Source: VXYK01 sp965221585 (GTDB taxonomy: Bacteria; Actinomycetota; Acidimicrobiia; Acidimicrobiales; Aldehydirespiratoraceae). From it: a stretch of DNA of 64,000 bases. Of this stretch, positions 24,630-33,211 are shown piece after piece; position 1 is the stretch's first letter; each line of letters starts with the position of its first letter. The stretch lies in contig OZ244898.1 in NCBI GenBank assembly GCA_965221585.1, forward strand, positions 2,170,001 to 2,234,000, in the 5' to 3' direction. The notes beneath the pieces are model-generated. The model made no database searches and had not been told where the DNA came from. It saw only the letters and a list, made by a program, of their open reading frames with translations. The position numbers were made by a program, and so were the translations under genes.

Positions 24630-25750
24630 CGGATCGGACCGTGCTCAGCATGTTCTCCGGGGCAGGTGGACTTGACCTAGGTCTCGAAGCGGCGGGTTTC
24701 AACACGATCTCGACCATCGACCTCGACCCGAACGCCGTCGACACAATCCGCAAGAATCGACCCGAATGGAATCCTATCGAAGCGGATGTCCGGGAGTGGA
24801 ATCCCGATGACCTGCCAGACACCCCGGACTTACTCGTTGCCGGGCCGCCGTGTCAGGGGTTCAGCCTCGGCGGGAACCGCCGCGCCACAGATGACCGGAA
24901 CGGCCTGTTTCACGAGGTTTGTCGCGTCGCCAAACAGGTGCGCCCCCGTGTTGTCATCATCGAGAACGTTTTGAATCTCCGCACAATGTTGGACCCCAAG
25001 ACCGGGCAACCGTTCACTACGGAGATCGCCCGTTCGCTATCGGATGCTGGCTATGGACATGTCTCCTGGGATGTCTTCAAGATGCACGGCCATGGGGTCC
25101 CACAAACCCGCCGTCGGTTTGTTTTCGTGGCTTTCAGAGATCAAGAACCTGACAGGTGGCAACTTCCCTCTCCCATGGGACACGAGCCGATTCGCCCGTG
25201 GCTTTGGGATCTTGCTCATGACGACACTATCACGCTTCCCAACCACGACCCCTCGTGGGGATTCAAGTCCCAGGTGCATGTTGACCGAGGCGTTGACCCA
25301 GGCCCAGCAGCCTCGATCAAGGTGGTTCGCTTCTCAAGGACCGCTTCAGACGGTAACCCGATAAGAGATTGGGACCGCTCCTTTCCAGCAGTCGATACAG
25401 CAACAGTTTGGGGACTAGCCCACGGGCGAGTCTCTGCTGTTCGCGAACCCAGGGACAGAGGCATCGGCGCGAAGTTCATCCGCAATCCAGATACCGATGT
25501 CACCCTGTGGCGTGTTCGCGCCGACCGCCTCCGCTCACTCACCCACCGCGAATACGCGCGCCTACAAACGTTCCCCGACTCTTGGGAGTTCGTGGGCAAC
25601 AACAAACGCGACGTACACCTCCAAATCGGCAACGCAGTCCCGGTTCGCTTCGCTGAGCACCTAGGCCACAACATCCGCAGAGCACTCGAGGCACTCGACA
25701 CCAACACAGCATTCAAGCCACCTGACAACACCTACCTCCGCCTCTTCTAA
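24626..25750 (+). CDS. DNA (cytosine-5-)-methyltransferase, type II RM
   Basis: A 374-residue m5C methyltransferase using S-adenosylmethionine. Motif I is SMFSGAGGLDLGLEAAGF (residues 8-25). Motif IV is GPPCQGFS with catalytic Cys76, motif VI is ENV (113-115), motif VIII is QTRRR (160-164), and motif X is IGNAVPVRFAEHLG near the C terminus. The target-recognition region lies between motifs VIII and IX (about 175-290). The ATG overlaps the restriction endonuclease stop (ATGA). The gene ends 39 bp before the imuB-end repeat C. Typical full length, apparently intact. Confidence 0.95.
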   Translation: MTDRTVLSMFSGAGGLDLGLEAAGFNTISTIDLDPNAVDTIRKNRPEWNPIEADVREWNPDDLPDTPDLLVAGPPCQGFSLGGNRRATDDRNGLFHEVCRVAKQVRPRVVIIENVLNLRTMLDPKTGQPFTTEIARSLSDAGYGHVSWDVFKMHGHGVPQTRRRFVFVAFRDQEPDRWQLPSPMGHEPIRPWLWDLAHDDTITLPNHDPSWGFKSQVHVDRGVDPGPAASIKVVRFSRTASDGNPIRDWDRSFPAVDTATVWGLAHGRVSAVREPRDRGIGAKFIRNPDTDVTLWRVRADRLRSLTHREYARLQTFPDSWEFVGNNKRDVHLQIGNAVPVRFAEHLGHNIRRALEALDTNTAFKPPDNTYLRLF

Positions 25751-25789
25751 CTCAACTGATGCTACTGCTTTGAGGTCTTAGCTGAGTAA

Positions 25790-25990
25790 CGGCAACGCTA
25801 ATCCCAGATGGCGACAACACTCCATCGCCCCGACTCGAGAGTCACGAGGCGTGCCAGGCCGTCGTCAGTGAGGAGCTGGAAACGGACCTGGCGACAACGC
25901 CGCTCATCATCCCACCACCGTTCATAGACGGGCCACGGCCCGGACCACCCAACAACTTCACACGAGCGACCGTCGACCATCAACAAATGA
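25790..25990 (-). repeat. imuB 3'-end repeat, copy C (part of intact imuB)
   Basis: The reference copy: 25798-25990 is the coding end of imuB and 25790-25797 lies after its stop. 25790-25825 matches copy A with two mismatches; 25794-25990 matches copy B with about 11 mismatches. All three copies share AACGCTAATCCCAGATGGC, the likely crossover core. Confidence 0.92.
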
Positions 25991-27495
25991 GGAGTTGATG
26001 ACAACAATCCGCGGCCGCTGACCGCAACCGCTGAGCCGTCAACGTCGAGCAACTCCACCGCACGAGGTGTCGACAGCACCAGAGCAGGTGAAGGGGCCGG
26101 CAGAGCCCCGGGCCAGGGAGCGACACCATCAGCACCAACAGACCTTGGCGAGTCAACCGCAGTCACCGACCTGCCCAGAAGCTCAACATCGACCGACGGA
26201 ACCAACCTCAGTTGCTCATGGCAATGACGTCCACCGCCATACACAGGCACCAGAACCGCCTCAGCACCCAGTTGACCCTGCAGCCGGGCTGCGACCCGCG
26301 CCGCTCGCCTGTCGGTTTCGTTCACGCTGTCGCTGCCCCAGAAGTCGAGTTGGCGCCCTCCGGCGACAACAACCTCCTGCGGAGCCAGAACAACCCGGGT
26401 AATGCCGCCAGTCGGCCGGCCCGCAGAACCACCCACCCGTCCACTGAGCCAACCATCCAACTGCCAGCGGACACGATCTGCTATCAGCGCCGCCGACAAC
26501 GCCCCGTCATGACGCCAGACACGCACCATCGACTCGCCATGTTCGGTCTCTGCTTCAATCGCGATACGGACACACTCCACCCCCTCTGATCTGAGCCGTT
26601 GATGGAGTTCGTCAGCCAATGAACGGGCGCAGAACGCGACCCGGTCGATGCGGTCTGCCGGAGGGTCGATCTCGCTGGCGACGGACCAGTCGGGTGGTGG
26701 CAGCCGCCCCTTGGGTGAACGTTCATCGAGACCTCTGGCGAGACGGTGGGCGCTCACGCCACCATTGCCGAAGCGGGCCAGAACATCTGCGGTCTTCAGG
26801 GCAGCGAAAGCTCCGAGAGTGTGCAAGCCGAGTCGCTCCAACACCCCAGTCAGCTCAGAGCGATCGGCCAGCCCAGCACTCTTGGCTGACCCGGAAGCGC
26901 CATCTGGCCCAGAACCAGCCGCGAGTTCTGCACGCTCCAGCACCGCAATCGGCATCGGCGCCAGAAACTCAGAACTGCGACCGGGTTCGACAATTCGTAT
27001 CGGGTCAGCAGACCGCGCCGCCAACAAAGCCGCGAACGGCCCATCAGCGATCCCCACACGAACCACACCTCCACGCACCGCGGCTCGACCACCAGCGAGC
27101 AGCCCAGCGATGACCTCACCCGTTCGAGTGAGGACCAGCTCGGCCAACGCTGCCTCACCTCCGAAATATCGAGCCGGACCGCGGGTGACGAACGCACAAG
27201 CCCCCGGACGTGTGACCTCGGCTCCTGGGGTTATGTCGTCGAGTGCAGCAAGGACAGGCTCGAAAGTCCGTGCCTCTCGATCTGGGTCACGCTCACAAAC
27301 CTTGAGTTCGACACAGCGGCCCTGCGCTACCCGCCGACGAAGCCCGCGGACGACACCGTGCTTCCTGGCCACCGGCGAGGAGGCCACAACACGGTTGGCG
27401 TACACCACCGCCACCGGCTCCTCCAACGAGAAGCCCAGAGCAACCACCGGCCAATCCGGACACCACACGCTCAAGGTCCGCACAGGCACAGTCAC
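25798..27495 (-). CDS. imuB: ImuB, catalytically inactive Y-family polymerase homologue
   Basis: A 565-residue ImuB, the hub of the mutasome that links ImuA', DnaE2 and the beta sliding clamp. The N-terminal text TLSVWCPDWPVVALG replaces the catalytic Asp-containing motif of active Y-family polymerases, as known for ImuB. A clamp-binding motif QLDFWG lies at residues 382-387 (mycobacterial ImuB has QLPLWG). The C-terminal region ends WSVVAIWD; this is the part duplicated at 12737 and 23564. Its start overlaps the imuA' stop by 4 bp. Expression should follow the LexA box upstream of imuA'. Since elements sit immediately 3' of it, the C-terminal coding end may be element-derived. Confidence 0.95.
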   Translation of the reverse strand: MTVPVRTLSVWCPDWPVVALGFSLEEPVAVVYANRVVASSPVARKHGVVRGLRRRVAQGRCVELKVCERDPDREARTFEPVLAALDDITPGAEVTRPGACAFVTRGPARYFGGEAALAELVLTRTGEVIAGLLAGGRAAVRGGVVRVGIADGPFAALLAARSADPIRIVEPGRSSEFLAPMPIAVLERAELAAGSGPDGASGSAKSAGLADRSELTGVLERLGLHTLGAFAALKTADVLARFGNGGVSAHRLARGLDERSPKGRLPPPDWSVASEIDPPADRIDRVAFCARSLADELHQRLRSEGVECVRIAIEAETEHGESMVRVWRHDGALSAALIADRVRWQLDGWLSGRVGGSAGRPTGGITRVVLAPQEVVVAGGRQLDFWGSDSVNETDRRAARVAARLQGQLGAEAVLVPVYGGGRHCHEQLRLVPSVDVELLGRSVTAVDSPRSVGADGVAPWPGALPAPSPALVLSTPRAVELLDVDGSAVAVSGRGLLSSTPHLLMVDGRSCEVVGWSGPWPVYERWWDDERRCRQVRFQLLTDDGLARLVTLESGRWSVVAIWD

Positions 27496-28244
27496 ACCGC
27501 GGCAACCTCCGAACGCACCCCCACTTCAGAGGACACAGGCACATCAGAGGGCATCGGTGCACCATCGGGGCCGGGGAGAAGCAACGAGACAGCTCTCGCC
27601 TTAGAGGCCGCGCCACGTCCCTGAGACTGCACTTCAACCTTCCTTGAACGCAGAAGGCCATGACCCGACCCGAGCCCGGACCATTGCGATGTCATCACCC
27701 GAATCCCGACATCAACACCTGACCCTGGACCTGACCCGACCGTGCTGGATCCGACTGTGCTGGACCCGATCTGTATCAGCACCGAGCCGCTCTCGCGAAG
27801 ACGAGCCGACAGACGGCGGAGATCAGCGCGTCGAAACCGCAGACCCGATCCGACCATCACCACGTCAACAGCGCCGACCAGAGCCGCTACGACTCCAGCG
27901 TTGGTCGAAGAATCAACAGCACTGACGACCAGCAATCGTTCAAGCGCAATTCCTGCCTCCGCTACAGCTGCGAGCCCCAACTCCTCGGTACCCACAAAAG
28001 CAGTCCATACCCCAGCCTGCGAAGGCCCCGCCGCCAGCGCCAGAGCCACCGACACCGCACCAATGCCGTTGACCGCAACAGCGGTCCCACGCTGAAGCGA
28101 CCCCCCGACAAACAGATCGGAGACAGCCGAAAGAAGCGGCAATGTTCGATCCTTGGCCAACGCCAAAGGCGCAACCCGGTCAGCCACAAGCCGCAAACGT
28201 GCTCGGCGATCAACCTGTGACTCTGCAGTAGCTGTTGCTGTCAT
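27492..28244 (-). CDS. imuA: ImuA' (RecA-like mutasome accessory protein)
   Basis: About 250 residues from an ATG at 28244 (MTATATAESQVDRR). An upstream in-frame ATG at 28265 falls within the LexA box, so it is unlikely. The RecA-like core strand text LVGAVDVVMVGSGL and the position directly before imuB identify it. Actinobacterial ImuA' proteins are short and diverged and act through their C terminus on ImuB. A local duplication GSSTVGSSTVGS occurs near residue 180. No canonical Walker A GxxxxGKT is seen. The operator 12 bp upstream of the ATG predicts strong damage induction. Confidence 0.85.
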   Translation of the reverse strand: MTATATAESQVDRRARLRLVADRVAPLALAKDRTLPLLSAVSDLFVGGSLQRGTAVAVNGIGAVSVALALAAGPSQAGVWTAFVGTEELGLAAVAEAGIALERLLVVSAVDSSTNAGVVAALVGAVDVVMVGSGLRFRRADLRRLSARLRESGSVLIQIGSSTVGSSTVGSGPGSGVDVGIRVMTSQWSGLGSGHGLLRSRKVEVQSQGRGAASKARAVSLLLPGPDGAPMPSDVPVSSEVGVRSEVAAV

Positions 28245-28255
28245 CAGTTCAGTAT

Positions 28256-28269
28256 CGAACATATGTTCG
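28256..28269. promoter_or_regulatory. LexA (SOS) operator upstream of imuA'-imuB
   Basis: CGAACATATGTTCG, a perfect 14-bp palindrome identical to the core of the dnaE2 box at 2755. It begins 12 bp before the imuA' ATG at 28244 on the minus strand. This short distance suggests a leaderless or very short leader transcript. Confidence 0.92.
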
Positions 28270-28340
28270 TATTCTGCAACCGCCGCGGCCGCCCCCCGGC
28301 AAAACAACCCCAGTCAAACCAGCCAGTCAGACCAGCAGAG

Positions 28341-29450
28341 TCAACCGCCGAGCACTACCGGCTGAGTCTCGACCTCCAGTCGCCCATGATTGAGTTCCGG
28401 CAGCACGTAGCGGGCAAACAGATCACACTCGTCAAGGTGGGGGTAGCCCGACAGAATGAAGGCGCTCATTCCGGCACCGGCCAACTCGGCAATCGTGTCG
28501 CGCACCTGATCAGGGTCGCCCACGATTGCCGCTCCGGCCCCGGAACGGGCCCGACCGACTCCCGTCCACAAATGACGCGAGGCGTACCCCTCTTCATCGG
28601 CACCCTCACGCAACTCTGCCTGACGGGCGACACCGGCACTCTTCGAGTCGAGGGACCGAGCCCGGATCTCTGCACCGGTTGCATCATCGAGCTTTGACAG
28701 AAGCCGCCGCGCCGCAGCCCGAGCCTCGTCCTCGGTCTCCCGAACGATCACATGAGAGCGCCACCCGTAAGCCAGAGTGCGTCCGAATCCCGCAGCGCGG
28801 GCATCCATGTCGGCCTTCACCTTCTTCACGCCGGAGACGACGTCGGGCCACATCAAGAAGACATCGGCAGCCCGAGCAGCGCATTCCCGCGCCGCCTCGG
28901 ACAGTCCCCCGAAGTAATACGGCGGGCACCCGGAACCCTCGACGGCGATCCGCGGCGGATCCAACCTCAGATCCAGAAACTCGCCGTGGAAATCGACAGA
29001 GCGGCCGTCAAGCAGCTCGCGGATCACGTGCATGTACTCGGTGCTGCGACGGTAACGGGGTTCAGACGCCATGGTCTCGCCGGGGAGGTCGCTGCTGATT
29101 ATGTTGATCGTCAAACGACCGGCTGCGATCTGCTGCAGCGTCGCCGCTTGGCGGACGACCTGAGGGGCGACGAACTCACCCATGCGAACCGCGAGCAGCA
29201 GGCGAATCTGCTCGGTGCGGGTGGCTATCGCCGCGGCGAACGCGGCGTTGTCGATCCCGAGCGCATAACCCGAGGGCAACAGGACATTGTCGTAGCCGTG
29301 CCGATCAGCGGCGGTGACAATCGATGCGCAATGGTCCCACGAACTCTGAAGTGTGGGGTCCGGAACTCCCAGGAACTCGTAGTCGTCGTCGCACAGCGCC
29401 GAGAACCATGCGACCTCTATCGGTCCAGTGCCCGCAGTTGCCGCGTTCAT
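28341..29450 (-). CDS. LLM-class flavin-dependent monooxygenase (SsuD-like)
   Basis: A luciferase-like monooxygenase of 369 residues from the ATG at 29450 (MNAATAG), which overlaps the upstream aldo/keto reductase stop. The family text is clear: VLLPSGYALGIDNAAFAAAIATRTEQIRLLLAVR, then AATLQQIAAGRLTINIISSDLPGE, then PPYYFGGLSEAARECAARAADVFLMWPD. This resembles alkanesulfonate monooxygenase SsuD and relatives, which use FMNH2 and O2. The substrate is not determined. No flavin reductase is adjacent. Coupled by a 4-bp overlap to the reductase upstream. Confidence 0.88.
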   Translation of the reverse strand: MNAATAGTGPIEVAWFSALCDDDYEFLGVPDPTLQSSWDHCASIVTAADRHGYDNVLLPSGYALGIDNAAFAAAIATRTEQIRLLLAVRMGEFVAPQVVRQAATLQQIAAGRLTINIISSDLPGETMASEPRYRRSTEYMHVIRELLDGRSVDFHGEFLDLRLDPPRIAVEGSGCPPYYFGGLSEAARECAARAADVFLMWPDVVSGVKKVKADMDARAAGFGRTLAYGWRSHVIVRETEDEARAAARRLLSKLDDATGAEIRARSLDSKSAGVARQAELREGADEEGYASRHLWTGVGRARSGAGAAIVGDPDQVRDTIAELAGAGMSAFILSGYPHLDECDLFARYVLPELNHGRLEVETQPVVLGG

Positions 29451-30346
29451 GGCAACGGAACTCCTTCGGAAGCCTCGATGATCCGGTAACACTCGGCGCG
29501 GCTCAACGGCACGTCCACAGCACCGGCAAGGTCGGCCATGCGATCAGTGTTCTGGGTGCCGATCACGACCACCGGCGAACTCGGGTGGGCCAGCACGAAA
29601 GCTGCCAGGATCACCGCTCTCGACACACCGTGGTCCGCGGCCAGTTGGTCGACGACCGCGATCACCGGGGCCTCGCCGTCACCACCGGCGGCCATCAAGC
29701 GGCCCCCGCCCAGAGGACTCCACGCCACTGCCATGCGTGTGTCGCGCATGCACTGGTCGAGAGTGCCGTCACGCAACGGCAGCAGATGGGCGGCTGAGAA
29801 CTCGACCTGGTTGGCGGCGACGGGGACTCCCGACGGCAGGTGCGCCATCAACGCGTCCACCTGTGCTGGGGTGTGGTTCGACACGCCGATAGCGGCCAGC
29901 TTCCCCGCCTCGACCATGCCAGCCAGCGTGTCGGCGACGTCGGCGGGATGGGTGAACATGTCGGGCCGGTGGATGTACCAGAGGTCTATGCGCTCGACCC
30001 CGAGCCTCCTCAGGGAGGCATCTACGGCGGATTCGAGATAGGCGGGACTGCTGTCGTAAGGGACGCCAGGATCTATGCCCCCCTTGGTGGCCAGCACCAT
30101 CTCGTCACGCAACTCCGGTGCGGTGGCCAAGACCCGGCCGATGATCGACTCGCTGAGCCCGAATGCGCTGCCTCCCCAGTCGAGCCCGTAGACGTCGGCC
30201 GTGTCGATCATGTTCATTCCCAGCGACAACGCGGTATCCATCCGGCGGCGGGCCTCGGAGACGTCGTCGGTCACCAGCCGCCAACAACCCCACGACAAAG
30301 CGCCGACTCGTCGTCCGTCGGGTAACGCCCTTGAATCAGTTTTCAT
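29447..30346 (-). CDS. Aldo/keto reductase
   Basis: A 299-residue NADPH-dependent aldo/keto reductase. Recognisable elements are NMIDTADVYGLDWGGSAFGLSE (catalytic Asp and Tyr region), VLATKGGIDPG (catalytic Lys), RIDLWYIHRPD (catalytic His) and a C-terminal VVIGTQNTDRM that contacts the cofactor. It starts 22 bp from the divergent oxidoreductase gene, so the two promoters overlap. The downstream monooxygenase is translationally coupled. Physiological substrate unknown. Confidence 0.9.
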   Translation of the reverse strand: MKTDSRALPDGRRVGALSWGCWRLVTDDVSEARRRMDTALSLGMNMIDTADVYGLDWGGSAFGLSESIIGRVLATAPELRDEMVLATKGGIDPGVPYDSSPAYLESAVDASLRRLGVERIDLWYIHRPDMFTHPADVADTLAGMVEAGKLAAIGVSNHTPAQVDALMAHLPSGVPVAANQVEFSAAHLLPLRDGTLDQCMRDTRMAVAWSPLGGGRLMAAGGDGEAPVIAVVDQLAADHGVSRAVILAAFVLAHPSSPVVVIGTQNTDRMADLAGAVDVPLSRAECYRIIEASEGVPLP

Positions 30347-30368
30347 GAACCCTGCCTAGCATTGAGCG

Positions 30369-31487
30369 ATGTCAGAAGCGACGAATCGCCGCCTCTCCGA
30401 TCACGACCACGATGCCGTCCGTTACGGCGTGATCGGTACGGGAATGATGGGTTGTGAACATATCGCCAACATCGGCGCGCTCAACGGCGCCGTCGTCACC
30501 GCAATCTGCGACCCTCACGAGCCCTCGCTGGAAAGGGCGAGGGCCGCGGCACTCAATGGCGGGGGCGCGCCAGCTCCAGTCGAGTTCAGCGACGATCGGG
30601 CACTGATCGACAGTGGGCTCTGCGACGCCGTGGTGATCGCCACACCCAACAACCGTCATGTCGCTCCCCTGCTCGACGCCATGGCCGCAGGTCTGCATGT
30701 GCTGGTCGAGAAACCTCTCTGCACCACGCTCGAAGACTGTCGAGTCGTGGTCGAGGCCAGCCGCGCGCACGACGCGGTCGCCTGGGTCGGCCTCGAATAC
30801 CGCTATATGCCGCCGGTGGCGCGGCTCGTCGAGGAAGTTCGCTCGGGCACGGTGGGCGAGCTGAAGATGGTGTCGATCCGCGAGCACCGCTTCCCGTTCT
30901 TCGAGAAGGTCGACGACTGGAACCGTCTCAGCTCCAACACGGGAGGCACCCTCGTCGAGAAGTGCTGCCACTACTTCGATCTGATGAACCTGCTGGTCGG
31001 ACAGCGGCCGAGGAGCGTCTTCGCATCAGGCGGCCAGGATGTGAATCACCTCGACGAATACTACGGCGGCAAGCGTTGCGACCTCCTCGACAACGCCTTC
31101 GTCATCGTCGACTACCCGAACGGTGTGCGCGGCATGGTCGATCTCTGCATGTTCGCGGACGCCACCAAGAACCAGGAGGAGGTCGTGGCTGTCGGTGATG
31201 CCGGAAAGGTCGAGTCGATGCTCCCGGACTCGACCATACGGGTGGGCCGCCGCGGCGAGCACTGGGTGGGAAGTGTCAGCGAAGAGACCGTGGTGGACGC
31301 CAGGATCAAGTACACGGGCGGGCACCACGGCGCGTCCTACCTAGAACATCTCGGTTTCCTCGAGGCGATCCGGTCGGGAGGAGAGCCTGCGGTGAGCCTC
31401 ACCGACGGCATGTGGGCAGTGGCAGCCGGAATCGCTGCCCACAAATCGATCGAACAGGGCTGCGCCGTTGAGGTCACCGTCGATTGA
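30369..31487 (+). CDS. Gfo/Idh/MocA-family oxidoreductase
   Basis: A 372-residue NAD(P)-dependent oxidoreductase. The N-terminal Rossmann motif is YGVIGTGMMGCEHIANI, followed by the family-typical VLVEKPLCTTLEDC (catalytic Lys in EKP) and CCHYFDLMNLLVG in the C-terminal domain (His/Asp of the active site). Such enzymes act on sugars, inositols and related polyols. Divergent from the aldo/keto reductase and 17 bp upstream of a SnoaL-like gene on the same strand. Confidence 0.9.
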   Translation: MSEATNRRLSDHDHDAVRYGVIGTGMMGCEHIANIGALNGAVVTAICDPHEPSLERARAAALNGGGAPAPVEFSDDRALIDSGLCDAVVIATPNNRHVAPLLDAMAAGLHVLVEKPLCTTLEDCRVVVEASRAHDAVAWVGLEYRYMPPVARLVEEVRSGTVGELKMVSIREHRFPFFEKVDDWNRLSSNTGGTLVEKCCHYFDLMNLLVGQRPRSVFASGGQDVNHLDEYYGGKRCDLLDNAFVIVDYPNGVRGMVDLCMFADATKNQEEVVAVGDAGKVESMLPDSTIRVGRRGEHWVGSVSEETVVDARIKYTGGHHGASYLEHLGFLEAIRSGGEPAVSLTDGMWAVAAGIAAHKSIEQGCAVEVTVD

Positions 31488-31504
31488 TCGCCTACCCTGC
31501 TGGG

Positions 31505-31936
31505 ATGGACATCCAAGAAATATCTGACCACCTCGAGATCCAGAAGCTGATAGCTCGCTACGGCAAAGCGGTGGACCGCAAGGACTGGGACCTCTACCGC
31601 TCAGTGTTCACCGAGGACGCCTTCATCGACTACACCTCCGCCGGCGGGACCGCCAGCGGTGTGGAGGAGATGGTCGCCTGGCTCGATGCGGCACTCGCCC
31701 AGTTCCCCTCCACCCAACATCTCGTAGCCAACTTCGACATCGATGTCGACGGCGACAACGCGACCGCCGAGATCATGTTCCACAATCCGATGGTCATGCC
31801 AGACAAGTCAGTTTGGCAAACCGGCGGCTGGTACCACCATGAACTGGTCCGCACCGCCGAGGGGTGGCGCAGCTGCAAGCTCGTAGAAGAATCGGCCTAT
31901 TTCTCCGGTATGCCGGCCAACCTCACAACACCGTGA
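31505..31936 (+). CDS. SnoaL-like / NTF2-fold protein
   Basis: A 143-residue single-domain protein of the SnoaL/NTF2 cone fold. The text LEIQKLIARYGKAVDRKDWDLYRSVFTEDAFIDY is characteristic. Members are small hydratases, isomerases or ring-closing enzymes and often accompany steroid or aromatic catabolism genes. The ATG at 31505 is preferred. An upstream in-frame start would overlap the preceding gene's stop. Its own stop overlaps the ATG of the CoA-transferase by 1 bp. Confidence 0.85.
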   Translation: MDIQEISDHLEIQKLIARYGKAVDRKDWDLYRSVFTEDAFIDYTSAGGTASGVEEMVAWLDAALAQFPSTQHLVANFDIDVDGDNATAEIMFHNPMVMPDKSVWQTGGWYHHELVRTAEGWRSCKLVEESAYFSGMPANLTTP

Positions 31937-33156
31937 TGAGCGAGCCGGCACAGAGTCAAGCCGCAACGGGCGGGCCGCTCGCCGGTATCAAGATCGTTGA
32001 ACTGTCCGTGGCCCTCACCGGTCCGCTGGCCGTCGGGATGCTGGTCGACCAGGGCGCCGAGGCGATCAAGATCGAACTGCCGGGTTTCGGCGACCAGGGT
32101 CGCTACGTGGGGGTCAACAAAGCGGGTATCTCGTCGATGTTCCAGGTCTGCAACCGCGGCAAGCGTGCGATAGCGGTCGACACCCACGACGAGCGCGGGC
32201 GCGACATCGTGCTCGACCTGGTGGCCGACGCCGACCTGTTCGTGCAGAACATGCGCCCCGGCGCGCTCGATCGGATGGGTCTCGGTGCCGAAGACCTGCA
32301 CTCCCGCAACCCTGACCTGGTTATCGCCGCGTTGTCGGGATTCGGCCAGACCGGGCCCTATGCCCATCGCCGGGTCTACGACTCGGTGGTGCAGGCCCAA
32401 GGGGGATTGGCAGCCTCGCAGATGGGGCTGTACGACGACGAGCCTGCATTCCTTCGACAGGTCGCTGCCGACAAGATCACCGCCTACACCGCCTGTCAGG
32501 CCATCACCGCGGCCCTGTTGGCCCGTGAACGCGGTGCCGGCGGTCAAGTGGTCGAGTGTTCGATGCTCGACTCCGTCATCAGTTTCCTCTTCGCTGATGC
32601 TGCGGGCCATGAGATTCTGCTCGACAACGACATGCCGCATGTGTCGCAGTCCTTCTCAGCGCAGCAGAAGGCGATGCAACTGCGCGACGGGTTCATCGTG
32701 GTCACGCCGGTGACCGACGCGGAGTTCCATGGCATCGCCGCCTCGTTCGACGTCGACTCATCGAATCCGCTGTTGGCAACGATGGCTGACCGGGTGCAGA
32801 ACAAAGAGGAGATGAGCGCCCTGATGCGCGAAGTGTACGCCTCAGCAGCGACCAGGACGCTGGCGGAGGCGACCGCAGCAATGGAGTCCAACGACGTGCC
32901 CTTCGGTGTGGTGCTCGGCGTGGACGAAGTCGCCGACGACCCCCAGGTCGTGCACAACGAGACCTTCGTGACGCACGAGAGTCCACTGTTGGGGAGGGTT
33001 CAACAGCCGCGTCCACCGGCGCGTTTCTCCGAGACCCCCGCAGAGATCCGCTGGCCCGAAGCGCCTGTGCTCGGTGCCCACACGGACGAGGTCCTGACCG
33101 AGTACGGCTGGGGCGACCGCCTCGACGAACTCCGTGAGGCCGGTGTGATCCAGTGA
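31936..33156 (+). CDS. Class III CoA-transferase (CaiB/BaiF family)
   Basis: A 406-residue CoA-transferase that moves CoA between acids to activate a carboxylic acid for degradation. It opens LAGIKIVELSVALTGPLAVGMLVDQGAEAIKIE, contains CNRGKRAIAVD (usually N.GK.S), and has the DLVIAALSGFGQTGPYAHR strand. The catalytic Asp region is probably within the N-terminal half, as in CaiB Asp169. The start ATG at 31936 abuts the SnoaL gene stop. A second member of the same family lies at 46056. Acid substrate unknown. Confidence 0.9.
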   Translation: MSEPAQSQAATGGPLAGIKIVELSVALTGPLAVGMLVDQGAEAIKIELPGFGDQGRYVGVNKAGISSMFQVCNRGKRAIAVDTHDERGRDIVLDLVADADLFVQNMRPGALDRMGLGAEDLHSRNPDLVIAALSGFGQTGPYAHRRVYDSVVQAQGGLAASQMGLYDDEPAFLRQVAADKITAYTACQAITAALLARERGAGGQVVECSMLDSVISFLFADAAGHEILLDNDMPHVSQSFSAQQKAMQLRDGFIVVTPVTDAEFHGIAASFDVDSSNPLLATMADRVQNKEEMSALMREVYASAATRTLAEATAAMESNDVPFGVVLGVDEVADDPQVVHNETFVTHESPLLGRVQQPRPPARFSETPAEIRWPEAPVLGAHTDEVLTEYGWGDRLDELREAGVIQ

Positions 33157-33162
33157 ACCCGA

Positions 33163-33211
33163 TGAGCCCCGTCCTATGAGCACGGTCCTGTGAGCCCCGT
33201 CCTATGAGCAC
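33163..33211 (+). repeat. Duplicated 21-bp translation start region before the NUDIX gene
   Basis: TGAGCCCCGTCCTATGAGCAC occurs at 33163-33183 and again at 33191-33211 with 7 bp between. Each copy contains an ATG AGC AC. The first opens a five-codon frame (MSTVL-stop); the second is the start used for the NUDIX protein. Confidence 0.85.

Larger units (their letters stand above)
23564..25793. mobile_element. Cassette 2: restriction-modification unit between imuB-end repeats B and C
   Basis: About 2.2 kb containing one complete type II restriction-modification pair, bounded by about 197-bp direct copies of the imuB 3' end. This is the geometry described for restriction-modification gene insertion with long target duplication (Kobayashi and co-workers, Helicobacter). 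No recombinase gene lies inside. The two copies differ by about 6%, so either the insertion is old or one copy came with the element from another strain. Confidence 0.7.

Noticed and set aside
12773..25789. CRISPR array, integrase, transposase or tRNA at the island borders
   Set aside because: Looked for and not found; the border signal is only the imuB-end repeats.
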